From positions 103,571-167,570 of the forward strand of contig NZ_JALHLS010000008.1 in assembly GCF_022844445.1 (NCBI RefSeq): DNA of 64,000 nucleotides. The letters run 5' to 3'. Both the position numbers and the translations under genes were made by a program. The stretch comes from Hyphomonas sp. Lineage in GTDB: Bacteria > Pseudomonadota > Alphaproteobacteria > Caulobacterales > Hyphomonadaceae. Under the pieces are notes generated by a model. That model saw nothing but the letters and a program-made list of their open reading frames with translations, had not been told where the DNA came from and did no database searches. Below, in pieces: positions 23,479-32,731 of the stretch; position 1 is the stretch's first letter, and each line of letters begins with the position of its first letter.

Positions 23479-23528
23479 ACCGCGCCGCCGCCGCGTTCCC
23501 GAGCAGGGAGCAGCCACGGCGGCGCGGT
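23479..23528 (-). terminator. strong hairpin between UGSC selenoprotein gene and selD
   Basis: 12-bp stem ACCGCGCCGCCG/CGGCGGCGCGGT with a 26-base loop, starting four bases after the selenoprotein stop codon. There is no T run, so it may stabilise the mRNA 3' end or attenuate transcription into selD rather than terminate fully. Confidence 0.45.
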
Positions 23529-23531
23529 ATG

Positions 23532-24050
23532 TCAGAGCGTCAGCGCGTCCAGCACCTGCTGCAGTACGGCGCGGGCCTTGGCGCGCATTTCCTCATCCGT
23601 TGCATCCTGAATCGGGTGCGGGACAAGCACGTAACGCGCATCATTCATTCCGAGCGCCTTGCGCTGGAAGTCGGCGGCTTCGTCAAACTCCGAAGAGGCT
23701 ATGCTGACGGACGGGATTCCCTGGATTTCAAACCAGACTGTGTCGTGCAGACTGCACGTCGTACAGGAACCTCAATCCGCAAGGGCCTCGATCAGGTAGT
23801 CGACCTTGCCGGCGATCTCGCGGCGCAGGTCATCCGGACAGGGCTTGGTGAAGGTCGGCTTGGCGAAACGTTGCACCTTGATCCCGGGCACGGTGGCCAT
23901 GAGCTGGCGTTCCAGTTCGTCGAGCAGCACATTGCCGCGCGGCTTGCGGATGTCCATCAGGCCTACCGTTCCGCTGATTGCGGCTTTGCGCGGGCTCACC
24001 TGCCGGGCGACCGGCTTTCGTTCATCGGTGGGGTCTAGGATTATCGTCAT
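23532..24050 (-). CDS. UGSC-family selenoprotein (in-frame UGA = Sec93)
   Basis: 172-aa protein interrupted only by a TGA at 23774-23772, codon 93. Upstream it reads GKVDYLIEALAD; downstream the same frame continues GSCTTCSLHDTVWFEIQGIP and then PSVSIASSEFDEAADF to a natural stop, giving the motif U-G-S-C that defines this (seleno)protein family. A SECIS-like hairpin follows the UGA. SelA, SelB, SelD and tRNA-Sec are encoded alongside, so decoding as Sec is expected. The start ATG has AAGGAGG upstream. U-G-S-C and T-T-C suggest a redox site; the biochemical role is not known to me. Standard calling would give a 92-aa truncated protein. Confidence 0.93.
23738..23774 (-). promoter_or_regulatory. 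Sec codon and bacterial SECIS-like hairpin
   Basis: The UGA (23774-23772) is followed on the minus strand by a hairpin inside the coding region: lower stem CUGU/ACAG, a bulge with a G-C pair, upper stem CGUGCA/UGCACG, and apical loop GUC. The first loop base is G and lies 19 bases after the UGA, within the usual range for SelB recognition. Confidence 0.8.
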
Positions 24051-24105
24051 CCGTCCTCCTTTTTCTGTCGGGCTGGGGTCAGAGTAACTGCATTTGCCCG
24101 CGCGG

Positions 24106-25695
24106 CTAGTCCGAATCGACCCGGCGAGAGACGGACTGTGAACCGATTTCCCCTGTCGCCCAGCCATGGAAAGCCGAACTGAACTTCCCGGCATCGGAGC
24201 CGGCCACAACAATGTGGATGTATTGCTCCCCGGCGAACTTGGGCGCCAGCGCCGCCAGCCGCTCGGCGCCCATCTTCTCGGCGATGGCTGCCGGTATGCC
24301 GGCGCCGGAGACCGGATCGGCTACCATCTCGCGCAGCGGCCGCTGGGTGACGGCCTGGATGCGGGCGCGCAGCCGCTCTTTCGAATAGGGCCCGTCGCTC
24401 ATCAGCGTGTCGATATGTTCCGGGCAGACGACGAGCAGCGTGTCGACTGGAAGATTGTGCAGCTTGGGCAGAAAGACGCCTTCGAGGCCGAGACCGATGG
24501 AGCCCGCCACCTGGTCGGGTGCACGCGATTCCTGATCGACAATGTGGACCGGCCCGCCGGTCATCGCAAACACCGTCACAACCGAGTCTTCCTTCCGGAA
24601 CCCGCGCTCGACATGCAGCGGCGGCCAGGGAGAACGTTCCTCGTTCTCAGCAAAGCACATCGTGTACTTCATCGGGTTGCCCAGTGTGGAGCGCTCGACG
24701 CCGCCCGGTTTGCCGCCGCCGACATTGCCGACGATCAGCCTGATGGCGCGGCCGATAGTGGCGTTGGCTCGGTTGCCGGAGCCGAGGGCGGCGAGGCCCT
24801 TGTTCATCCCGATCCGTTCACGGATGGGGCCGTTGACGACGATCACGGGCGCCGCGCCCATCGTGGTGGCCGTCACGCCGTGGACGTTGAAGGCATCGGT
24901 ACATACAGCTTCGAGCGCCGCGATGATCACCGGCATGTATTCCGGTTTGCAGCCCGCCATCACGGCATTGATCGCGACCTTCTCGACGGTCGCCTCACCC
25001 ATGTTGGGCGGCACGATCGCCACCAGATCCTGCGGGGCGCGCCGGGTGCCCTGCATCATGCGCAGCACGCGCTCTGGCGTCGGCGGCACCAGTGGAAGGC
25101 CGTCCGAGAAACCCTGGTCGAACATGAACTCCGACACGTCGTCGGCCACGGCAATCTCGATCCGCCGGGCCTTCAGCTGCCCGCCGTCCCGTTCTGCCGT
25201 GAGCTTGTCGAAATATTCCGGATACAGATGTTGTGATCCGCATCCCGGCCGCCAGGGCGGAAGGCTGTCCCAGTCAATCTGCGCCGCGGGCAGGCCGAGG
25301 CTGGCGGCGATCTGGCCGTTCAGGCCCTGCCATTCCTCGCGCACAAAGCCCTCGAAATGCGACAGCACGCCGCCGTTCCCGTCAATCCAGAATACAGACG
25401 GAACGATCTCGATATCCCAGTCGAAAGATGTCCTGCAGGCGCTGTCATCGAGGATGGGCAGTGTGAGACCGTGACGGTCGCGCAGCACGTGATTGCCTTC
25501 GCCCGATTGCGCGGGCATCACCACAGGCATCGCGGCTCCATAAGCCCTGTGGAAGGCCTGCACGACCGGCGCCGCCGTGTTGCAGGTCTCGCAGTCTTCC
25601 TTCACGAACACGACCAGCGCGGGGCCGGGTCCCGGCAGGCTGACCGTTTCACCAGTCAGCGTTTTCAGAGAGAAGGCAGGCTTTGAATCGGTCAT
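24106..25695 (-). CDS. thioredoxin-domain protein, probable partner of the UGSC selenoprotein
   Basis: 529-aa cytoplasmic protein. Residues 1-130 form an AhpC/thioredoxin-like fold with CxxC (Cys35-Glu-Thr-Cys38 in VKEDCETCN) and the cis-Pro loop IVPSVFWIDG. Residues about 160-529 form a domain I do not recognise, with conserved-looking blocks MFDQGFSDGLPLVPPTPERV, AINAVMAGCKPEYMPVI, VNGPIRERIGMN and NVGGGKPGG. It ends 55 bases before the selenoprotein start on the same strand, so co-transcription is likely. A plausible scheme is that the CxxC domain exchanges electrons with the U-G-S-C protein; this is inference. Confidence 0.75.
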   Translation of the reverse strand: MTDSKPAFSLKTLTGETVSLPGPGPALVVFVKEDCETCNTAAPVVQAFHRAYGAAMPVVMPAQSGEGNHVLRDRHGLTLPILDDSACRTSFDWDIEIVPSVFWIDGNGGVLSHFEGFVREEWQGLNGQIAASLGLPAAQIDWDSLPPWRPGCGSQHLYPEYFDKLTAERDGGQLKARRIEIAVADDVSEFMFDQGFSDGLPLVPPTPERVLRMMQGTRRAPQDLVAIVPPNMGEATVEKVAINAVMAGCKPEYMPVIIAALEAVCTDAFNVHGVTATTMGAAPVIVVNGPIRERIGMNKGLAALGSGNRANATIGRAIRLIVGNVGGGKPGGVERSTLGNPMKYTMCFAENEERSPWPPLHVERGFRKEDSVVTVFAMTGGPVHIVDQESRAPDQVAGSIGLGLEGVFLPKLHNLPVDTLLVVCPEHIDTLMSDGPYSKERLRARIQAVTQRPLREMVADPVSGAGIPAAIAEKMGAERLAALAPKFAGEQYIHIVVAGSDAGKFSSAFHGWATGEIGSQSVSRRVDSD

Positions 25696-25766
25696 GTCGA
25701 CGTCCGCTCAGGTTTGATCCTATAGTCCGCGCCGCGGCGCTTTTGTCTAGGCTTACGCAGGGGCGC

Positions 25767-25861
25767 TGGCGGAGGTGGATGGGAATCGAACCCACCACGC
25801 GCCGGTTGGGCGCGTCCATGGTTTTGAAGACCAGGGAAGCCACCAGACTCCAGTCACCTCC
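25767..25861 (-). tRNA. selC: tRNA-Sec (anticodon UCA)
   Basis: 95 nt including an encoded 3' G-CCA. The acceptor arm is GGAGGTG/CACCTCC, the anticodon loop CUUCAAA has UCA (25827-25825), there is a long GC-rich variable arm (GACGCGCCCAACCGGCGCGT) and a T arm with GGTTCGATTCC. Length and extended helices are those of selenocysteine tRNA rather than tRNA-Ser. It lies between selB and the thioredoxin-domain gene, on the same strand. Confidence 0.96.
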
Positions 25862-25903
25862 GTGACCCCGCAACAGTAGCGGGCGTCCGCCCCGCGTCAA
25901 ACC

Positions 25904-27778
25904 TCATACGACATGCCGCAGGTCACCCGTCCGCACGGTGACGCCAAGGCTGTCGAGATGTTCGAGCAGCGGTACAATGCTTTTGCGGTTGGTGGCGAGC
26001 GCCTTGCGCGCTTCGCTGGTCGTGAAAGCGGTAAGGCCGGGAAAGGCTTCGGCAAGTGTTCGGACGGCGGCGGCAATCGCGTCCGCATGGAAGACCAGCA
26101 TCTGGTTCAGAGCGACATTGTGGAGTTCGATCACGCGGCCCGAACGGATCAGCAGCGCGAGGAGGTCGGCGTCTTCTGCTGCGCCGGAAAAGGCGGCAAT
26201 GCCCGGCGCGCTGAGCCCTGCGGCTTTGACGGCTGCCCCGATCTCGTCCATGCGCACCTTCTGCGCCGGCAGAAGATTGTCTTCGGGTGCATGGCCTGCC
26301 GTTGCGGCGCCGACAGCGGTGAGCACGATGGCGCCTGCTGCCGCGAGCCGCATTTCGACATCCGCAGTAATTGCAGGCGCCAGTTTCGGGTCTGCCATGT
26401 CTTTGCGGGGCGCAAGCAGTCGGAGCGGAAACGCGGCATGATAGGCGACGAGGCTTGCAAGGTAAGCAGCCTTCGCCGCCTCAATTGTTTCGGCGGGAGT
26501 AAGCCGATCACTGCCGACCGGAACGAGCCTGTTCACCAGCGCTTCGGCGACGCGTTCTGCAGGTCTTCGGGCGAGGCGCGCTATGTCCGCGAGGCGCGCC
26601 AGGCCGCTGCCTTCCTTTGCGAGCGCGTCCGCAAGGCCCGGAAGGTCGCCGGCCTGCGCTGCCGCAAGGGTCGCCAGCCGGGCAGCCTTGCCGGCCGTGA
26701 GCGGCGGGGCGGCCGGATCAAGGAGCAGGGCGCCGCCCAGCGTCTCCGCCGGCGAAAGACGCCGCAGAATCACGCGCTGTCCGGCATAAAGGCAGACCGG
26801 CGCACGAAACTTCAGGCGCACCATCGCCGCGTCGCCTGGCGCGACTTGCGCCGCACCAAAAAGGTGCAGGCGCGCGCTCGCCTGCGCGGTGCCGAAATGT
26901 ACGCGCACGTCTTCCATGTGCCGCACCGGGCGGCGGGCACCTGCTGGCAGCGAGAAGACGGCGTCAGCCTCGCGCGATGGCGCGAAGGCGCCTGGCGTGT
27001 GCAGTATGTCGCCGGGGTGCACGGCGCCTGCGGGAAGGCCGCGCAGGTTCAGCGCCGTACGCTCGCCCGTCCTCGCGATAACCGCATCTTCGCCGCGCAC
27101 CTGGATGCGCCGCACGGTTACTTCGCGCCCATCGGGCGACAGCGCGAGCGTCTCATTCACCGCGACGGGCGCGCCGAGCAGTGTGCCGGTCACCACCGTG
27201 CCGTGGCCTTCGGCGATGAAGACCCGGTCAACCGGGAGGAAGGCGCCAGGGGGCGGCGAATCACCTACGGCGCGCGTCGCCAGGGCGGCCAGCGCGCCGG
27301 AAAGTTGGGCGAGGCCTTCGCCGGTGACGGCCGAGCAGAATACGAACGGCGCTTGCGAGAACGCGGTGCCGGACAGGGCGCTGCGCAGGTCTGCCTCCCG
27401 CGTGGCTGCCGCGCCGGGGGCGAGCAGGTCTGCTTTCGTTACGGCCACCGCCGCTTCGCGAATGCCGAGCGCTGCTGCAATCGCCATATGCTCCAGCGTC
27501 TGTGCCTGGATGCCTTCTACCGCCGAGATGACGAGCAGGGCGCCGCATGCGCCGCTTGCGCCGGAAATCATGGCGCGGATGAAATCGGCATGGCCGGGGG
27601 CGTCGATCAGGTCGATGACGTGTCCCTGATGCTCGAGGTGCGCAAAGCCGGGTACGATGGAGAGGCCGCGGCGCTTCTCCTCCGGCAGCCGGTCAGTGTC
27701 CTTGCCCGTCAGCGCGCGGACCAGCGCGGTTTTGCCATGATCGACATGGCCGATCACGACAAGCGGGCAGGTTGTCAT
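25904..27778 (-). CDS. selB: selenocysteine-specific elongation factor SelB
   Basis: 624-aa GTPase that delivers Sec-tRNA to UGA codons marked by SECIS. The G domain starts at once (VVIGHVDHGKTALV, P-loop residues 10-17), with G3 in DAPGHADFI and G4 in TKADL, then EF-Tu-like domains 2 and 3 and a C-terminal series of winged helices that bind SECIS RNA (ending SIVPLLEHLDSLGVTVRTGDLRHVV). The length is typical. Its ATG overlaps the selA stop (ATGA), so the two are translationally coupled. tRNA-Sec follows within 45 bases. Confidence 0.97.
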   Translation of the reverse strand: MTTCPLVVIGHVDHGKTALVRALTGKDTDRLPEEKRRGLSIVPGFAHLEHQGHVIDLIDAPGHADFIRAMISGASGACGALLVISAVEGIQAQTLEHMAIAAALGIREAAVAVTKADLLAPGAAATREADLRSALSGTAFSQAPFVFCSAVTGEGLAQLSGALAALATRAVGDSPPPGAFLPVDRVFIAEGHGTVVTGTLLGAPVAVNETLALSPDGREVTVRRIQVRGEDAVIARTGERTALNLRGLPAGAVHPGDILHTPGAFAPSREADAVFSLPAGARRPVRHMEDVRVHFGTAQASARLHLFGAAQVAPGDAAMVRLKFRAPVCLYAGQRVILRRLSPAETLGGALLLDPAAPPLTAGKAARLATLAAAQAGDLPGLADALAKEGSGLARLADIARLARRPAERVAEALVNRLVPVGSDRLTPAETIEAAKAAYLASLVAYHAAFPLRLLAPRKDMADPKLAPAITADVEMRLAAAGAIVLTAVGAATAGHAPEDNLLPAQKVRMDEIGAAVKAAGLSAPGIAAFSGAAEDADLLALLIRSGRVIELHNVALNQMLVFHADAIAAAVRTLAEAFPGLTAFTTSEARKALATNRKSIVPLLEHLDSLGVTVRTGDLRHVV

Positions 27779-29166
27779 GTCGCCGTCACGGTCCTGAAGG
27801 CCGCCGCGATCTGTGGAACATCCTCATCGATCAGTGTGCGGACATCCATCAGGAAACGTTCATCCCGGATGCGGCCGATGACCGGAACACGGCAGCCCCT
27901 CAGCCGAGCAGCCAGCATATCCGGCGCCATGCCAGGCAGGGCGACGGTCACGGCACAACTGTCCAGCGTCTGCTGCGGCAGAGATCCGCCGCCGACATAG
28001 GCAGTTGACGGAACGGCCGAGACATCCCCTAGACCGAGCGCCGTCAGCGCGCCTGACAGCCGCTGCGCTCGTGCCTGAAGTTCGTCCGCTGTCTGCGCAA
28101 TCGCGCGCAGGACAGGTACACGCCTGAAGGGATCATGCGGCGCTCGGTAAAGGCGCAGAGTGGCCTCCAGTGCGGCCAGTGACAGCTTGTCGATGCGCAC
28201 GGCGCGGCACAGGGGGTGGGACTTCAGGCTGCGGACAATGTCGGCGCGCCCGGCGATGATGCCGCACTGCGGGCCGCCGAGCAGCTTGTCGCCGGAAAAC
28301 ATGACGAGATCGGCTCCGGAACGGATCACGTCAGAGACGACCGGCTCATCCTTAAGTCCGTAAGGTGACAGGTCGATCAGCACGCCGCTGCCGAGGTCTT
28401 CCATGAAGATAGTGCGCGTCTCGCGGGCGAGGGCGGCCAGTTCTTCGCGCTTTGGTGCTGCCGTGAAGCCGACGATCTGGTAATTGCTGGTATGGCTTTT
28501 GAGCAGAACGGCGGTGTCGTCATCAACGGCGTCTGCATAGTCGGCGGCGCGCGTCTTGTTTGTCGCGCCGACTTCCTTCAGCACCGCGCCGCTCTGCGCG
28601 ATGATGTCCGGCAGGCGGAACGATCCGCCAATCTCGATCAGCTCACCGCGCGAGGCGATGACTTTGCGGCCCTGCGCGGTGGCCATCAGGCTCAGAAGAA
28701 CGGCGGCGGCGCAATTGTTCACGACCAGCGCTGCCTCGCTTCCCGTCAGTTCACAGATCAATTGTTCGACATGCGCGTGGCGTGACCCGCGCTTGCCGGT
28801 GGTGAGGTCCATTTCGAGATTGGTATGGTCGCGCCCGGCGGCTTCGATCGCGGCAAGCGCTTCCGGCGCAAGGCGCGAGCGGCCGAGATTGGTATGCACG
28901 ATGATACCGGTGGCGTTGATGAGGCTGACGAGGTTCGGCCGGCGGCGCGCGTCCAGCCGCGCGCTGATCCGGTCTGCGAAAGCCCTGCCTGAAAAGTCCG
29001 GCAGGGCGTGCACGGCGCCGGACTGGATGCCGGCCCTGAGTGCAGCCAGTTCGCTGCGCAGGGCGTCTGCAACCTCGCTGCGCGAATAGGTTGCTGCAAG
29101 GCCGGCCATTTCCTCGCCGCTGAGCAGCGTGTCCACTTGAGGCAGTAGTCTCAGAATATGGGTCAT
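27775..29166 (-). CDS. selA: L-seryl-tRNA(Sec) selenium transferase SelA
   Basis: 463 aa, the same length as E. coli SelA. A PLP-dependent enzyme converting seryl-tRNA(Sec) to selenocysteyl-tRNA with selenophosphate. The PLP-binding Lys is K294 in MFSGDKLLGGPQCG. Other family blocks are INATGIIVHTNLGRS, TGKRGSRHAHVEQLI and VVNNCAAAVLLSL. The start is the ATG of MTHILRLLPQVD; the frame is open a further 18 codons upstream, but this start matches the family. It is first in a selA-selB unit that runs leftward into the rest of the selenium island. Confidence 0.97.
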   Translation of the reverse strand: MTHILRLLPQVDTLLSGEEMAGLAATYSRSEVADALRSELAALRAGIQSGAVHALPDFSGRAFADRISARLDARRRPNLVSLINATGIIVHTNLGRSRLAPEALAAIEAAGRDHTNLEMDLTTGKRGSRHAHVEQLICELTGSEAALVVNNCAAAVLLSLMATAQGRKVIASRGELIEIGGSFRLPDIIAQSGAVLKEVGATNKTRAADYADAVDDDTAVLLKSHTSNYQIVGFTAAPKREELAALARETRTIFMEDLGSGVLIDLSPYGLKDEPVVSDVIRSGADLVMFSGDKLLGGPQCGIIAGRADIVRSLKSHPLCRAVRIDKLSLAALEATLRLYRAPHDPFRRVPVLRAIAQTADELQARAQRLSGALTALGLGDVSAVPSTAYVGGGSLPQQTLDSCAVTVALPGMAPDMLAARLRGCRVPVIGRIRDERFLMDVRTLIDEDVPQIAAAFRTVTAT

Positions 29167-29266
29167 GGATATCCCGGCAGGTTCAGCGCGGCACTCTATG
29201 GTCCGCATCTGCGGGATCAAGCCGCCGCGTCGGGGAAGGGGCCTGCCTCCAGCCTATCGCCCGCCG

Positions 29267-30430
29267 TCAGGTCGGGCGCTTCTCGTCACCATCACTGCCG
29301 CCCCAGAAGCGTTTGATACGCCCCAGGAAGCCTTCGCTCTCCGGATGGCAGTCCGCGCCGGAGCATTCCGTGAACTGACGGAGCAGATCCTTCTGCCGGG
29401 CGGTGAGGTTCTGCGGGGTCTCGACGAACATCTCGACATAGAGGTCGCCCTGTGCGTTTCCCTGGCGCACGGAGGGCATGCCCTTGCCGCGCAGGCGCAG
29501 CTTGCGCCCTGTCTGGGCGCCTTCGGGAATGGCAACGCGGGCGCGGCCGCCATCGATCGTCGGGATCTCGATCTCGCCGCCGAGCGCCGCCGTCGCCATC
29601 GGCACCGGCGCGCGGCAATAGAGGTTCGGTCCGTCGCGCTCGAAGATGTCGTGCTCGACGACTTCGACGAAAATGTAGAGGTCGCCCTTCGGCCCGCCGG
29701 CAGAACCCGGTTCGCCCTCGCCGGTCAGGCGGATGCGCATGCCGCTTTCGACACCGGCCGGAATCTTGACCGAGATCTTGCGTTCTTCCTTCACTTGCCC
29801 CGCGCCGCCGCAGGTCTTGCACGGCTTGCGGATGACAGTGCCGCGGCCCTGGCAGATATGGCAGGTGCGCTCCATCGTGAAGAAGCCCTGCTGGGCGCGC
29901 ACCCGGCCATGTCCGCCGCAGGTCTCGCACGGCTCCGGCTTGGTGCCGGGGGCGGCGCCGGTAGCATCGCATGGCTTGCACGCCACCGCCTGCGGCACGT
30001 GAATGGTTTCTTCCTTGCCGGCATAGGCTTCAGCGAGGGTGATCTCGAGATCATAGCGCAGGTCGGCGCCGCGCTGCGGGCCGCCGCGCTTGCGGCCAGC
30101 CGAAGCAAAGCCGCCGCCGAATACCTGGCTGAACAGGTCCTGGAAGATGTCTTCAGGATTGGCGCCCTGGCCGAACGGGCTGCCGCCGGGGCCGCCGCCG
30201 CCATTCTCGAAGGCGGCATGGCCGAACCGGTCATAGGCGGCGCGTTTCTGAGCATCGGAGAGGATGGCATAGGCTTCGCCAACTTCCTTGAACTTCTCTT
30301 CAGCGCTGGCATCGCCCTGATTCTGGTCCGGGTGATACTTCATGGCGAGCTTGCGATAGGCTGATTTCAGAACCTTTTCATCGGCTCCGCGTTCTACACC
30401 GAGAACGTCATAATAGTCGCGCTTGCTCAT
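29267..30430 (-). CDS. dnaJ: chaperone protein DnaJ
   Basis: 387-aa Hsp40 that stimulates DnaK ATPase and delivers unfolded clients. The J domain at residues 1-70 has the HPD motif in KYHPDQNQ, then a Gly/Phe-rich region, four zinc-binding repeats ([32 protein letters not shown]) and C-terminal substrate-binding domains. The full type I layout is present. dnaK is not in the window. No clear heat-shock promoter is seen in the short gap to the next gene. Confidence 0.98.
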   Translation of the reverse strand: MSKRDYYDVLGVERGADEKVLKSAYRKLAMKYHPDQNQGDASAEEKFKEVGEAYAILSDAQKRAAYDRFGHAAFENGGGGPGGSPFGQGANPEDIFQDLFSQVFGGGFASAGRKRGGPQRGADLRYDLEITLAEAYAGKEETIHVPQAVACKPCDATGAAPGTKPEPCETCGGHGRVRAQQGFFTMERTCHICQGRGTVIRKPCKTCGGAGQVKEERKISVKIPAGVESGMRIRLTGEGEPGSAGGPKGDLYIFVEVVEHDIFERDGPNLYCRAPVPMATAALGGEIEIPTIDGGRARVAIPEGAQTGRKLRLRGKGMPSVRQGNAQGDLYVEMFVETPQNLTARQKDLLRQFTECSGADCHPESEGFLGRIKRFWGGSDGDEKRPT

Positions 30431-30527
30431 GAACTGGCCGCCAAACCGGGATGTCTGCCCTGTGGGCGGTGATTTGGGGCGTGTCGCCTATCACCGCAAG
30501 GGCTTTCCATCAGGCTTGCGCGCCCGA

Positions 30528-31808
30528 TCAGCTACCGCCGGGGGGAAATCTGGTAACCCCTTTTTCGACGACCGAGGCGCCTGACTGGCGGATTTCCTTG
30601 ACCGCGAGGCCCCGTTCCGAGGTGCCGTCGAGGCGGAAGCGGAACAGGCCATTGACCCCCATGAAGCCGTCCGGATCGGTGACCCCGCCGTGTTTCATGT
30701 TGTTTTCGCCCGCCAGCGTGATCGCGAGAGCGGCGGCGTCATAGGCGGCTGCCGCCAGGTCGGTCGGGGCGCGGCCGTAAATGCGGCGGTAGGTGTCTTT
30801 GAAGGTCGTCATGTTGTCCGGGTCGACCGCCGAATAGAGCGCGCCAGCCAAGGCGGGTTCGCGCCATATGGCCGAGTCGTCCCAGATGCTGGTGCCGAGG
30901 AAGCGGGTGCGACCGGGGTCGATGCCATTGACCACGAGCAGCGGGGCGATCGAGAGCAGCTTGGTGCCGCGTTCGGGGATCAGCAGGCCGACCTGGCTCG
31001 ACTCAGCCTTGATGAGTTTTGCAACGCGGGAGACTTCGGAGCTGGCGCTGGTGCTCGGATCGTAGAAACCGGCGCCGATGATGGTCCAGCCATTCTTCGC
31101 GGCTTCGGCGCGCATCGCGGTTTCGACCTGGCGCCCATAGGCGGAATCCGGGCCGAGGAAGGCAAAGGTGCGCGTGCCGCGGCTGGCGGCGTAGCCCATG
31201 ATGCGGACGACTTCTTCTTCCGGCATCACCGAGGCGAGATAGCTGCCGCCTCCGGCGACCGTGCGGTCGTTCGAAAAGGCCACGACCGGGATCTGCTCGC
31301 GGTTGACCGCGTCTTTTACGGGGGTGACTTCAGCGCCGAACAGCGGGCCGAGGATGATGTCGACGCCTTCATCGATGGCCTCATCGGCGCGGGCCTCCGC
31401 GGTTGAGGCGCGTCCGGCGGTGTCCTTGGGCAGGATCAGGAAATCGGTGCCGCCGTTTTCAAACAGGGCGAGCTCGATGCCCGCGAGCATCGCCTCGGCT
31501 TCGGCGCGCACATTGGCGGTCGGATGCGAGAAGGGCAGCAGCACTGCAGCGCGCTTCACGTCCTTGCCCACCATGAAGGGCGGGGTCAGGCCACCATCGC
31601 CGCGCACGAAGCCGTCAGTGGCTTCTTCGGTGATTGCCGCCTCTTCGGGAAGGCGCTCACCGGTGACGGGGTCGACGCGTGGCTGGCCGGAGCCGATGGA
31701 CACCGGCGGGCGGGTCGGCGCACTGGCGCAGGCCGTGGCCAGAAGCAGCGAAGCCAGCACAACACTTGGCGCAGTGAATTTCCTGAGCGATGGTGGACGC
31801 GATGTCAT
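30528..31808 (-). CDS. penicillin-binding protein activator (LpoA C-domain-like) lipoprotein
   Basis: 426 aa with a lipoprotein signal (VVLASLLLATAC, lipid Cys near residue 27), a low-complexity linker, and a periplasmic type I ligand-binding fold from about residue 85 (AAVLLPFSHPTANVRAEAEAML; DIILGPLFGAEV; IPVVAFSNDRTV). This is the LpoA/YraM C-terminal domain arrangement, proposed to activate PBP1A at the outer membrane. As in E. coli, rsmI and yraN are neighbours, but here lpoA is divergent from them. A class A PBP gene lies 2 kb away and could be its partner. Confidence 0.85.
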   Translation of the reverse strand: MTSRPPSLRKFTAPSVVLASLLLATACASAPTRPPVSIGSGQPRVDPVTGERLPEEAAITEEATDGFVRGDGGLTPPFMVGKDVKRAAVLLPFSHPTANVRAEAEAMLAGIELALFENGGTDFLILPKDTAGRASTAEARADEAIDEGVDIILGPLFGAEVTPVKDAVNREQIPVVAFSNDRTVAGGGSYLASVMPEEEVVRIMGYAASRGTRTFAFLGPDSAYGRQVETAMRAEAAKNGWTIIGAGFYDPSTSASSEVSRVAKLIKAESSQVGLLIPERGTKLLSIAPLLVVNGIDPGRTRFLGTSIWDDSAIWREPALAGALYSAVDPDNMTTFKDTYRRIYGRAPTDLAAAAYDAAALAITLAGENNMKHGGVTDPDGFMGVNGLFRFRLDGTSERGLAVKEIRQSGASVVEKGVTRFPPGGS

Positions 31809-31858
31809 CTTCTGATCCTTCTGGCGCCGATGCGATTCCCGACGAGGGAGAGTCTATT

Positions 31859-32731
31859 GTGGGGGCGCGGGCCGGGCAACCGCCCGTGGCTGTAGCGCCC
31901 GGACTTTATGTTGTCTCCACACCGATCGGTAATCTGCGCGACATCACCTTGCGGGCGCTCGATATTCTGGGCGGCGCAGAAGAAGTGCTGGCGGAAGACA
32001 CGCGGGTGGCCTCGAAATTGTTGTCCGCTTACGGGATTAAAGCCCGGCTCAGCCCGTACCATGACCACAATGGGGCGGAACGGCGGCCGGGCCTCCTGAA
32101 GCGGCTGGAGGAGGGCGCGCGGATTGCGCTGGTTTCGGATGCGGGCACGCCGCTGATCTCCGATCCGGGCTGGAAGCTGGTCCACGAAGCGCTGGAACAC
32201 GGCATCAAGGTCTATCCGGTGCCGGGAGCGTCCGCCTTGCTGGCGGGGCTGGTGGCGAGCGGCCTGCCAAGCGACCGGTTTCTGTTTGCGGGCTTCCTGC
32301 CGCCGAAATCCGGCGCGCGCCGCACCGAGATCGGGAGCCTGAAACAGGTGCCGGCAACGCTGGTTTTCTATGAGAGCGGGCCGAGGCTGTCAGAGTCGCT
32401 GGCCGATCTTGCCGCCGTGCTCGGCGACCGGGACGCGGCGGTAGCGCGCGAGCTGACGAAGCTGTTTGAGGAAACCCGCCGGGGCACGCTGACAGAGCTG
32501 GCCGCCCATTATGACAAGGCCGGTCCGCCGCGCGGCGAGATCGTGTTGCTCGTCGGCCCGCCCAAGCAGGTGGCTGCGACAGCGGCAGATATCGACGCGG
32601 CGCTGCGGGTGGCGCTGAACGAGATGCCGACCAAGGCGGCGGCCTCTTCGGTCGCCGAAGCGCTTGGCCTGCCGAAGCGCGACGTCTACCAGCGCGCCCT
32701 CCAGATAAAGTCCGGCGATGGGCAAACGTGA
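31859..32731 (+). CDS. rsmI: 16S rRNA 2'-O-ribose C1402 methyltransferase RsmI
   Basis: 290-aa tetrapyrrole-methylase-fold enzyme that methylates the ribose of C1402 in 16S rRNA. Family blocks are [30 protein letters not shown] and [19 protein letters not shown]. The GTG at 31859 is preferred: it has GAGGGAG eight bases upstream, gives a length close to E. coli RsmI, and does not overlap the divergent PBP-activator gene. ATGs at 31790 and 31802 would overlap that gene's start. The 3' end overlaps yraN by 14 bases. Confidence 0.93.
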   Translation: MGARAGQPPVAVAPGLYVVSTPIGNLRDITLRALDILGGAEEVLAEDTRVASKLLSAYGIKARLSPYHDHNGAERRPGLLKRLEEGARIALVSDAGTPLISDPGWKLVHEALEHGIKVYPVPGASALLAGLVASGLPSDRFLFAGFLPPKSGARRTEIGSLKQVPATLVFYESGPRLSESLADLAAVLGDRDAAVARELTKLFEETRRGTLTELAAHYDKAGPPRGEIVLLVGPPKQVAATAADIDAALRVALNEMPTKAAASSVAEALGLPKRDVYQRALQIKSGDGQT

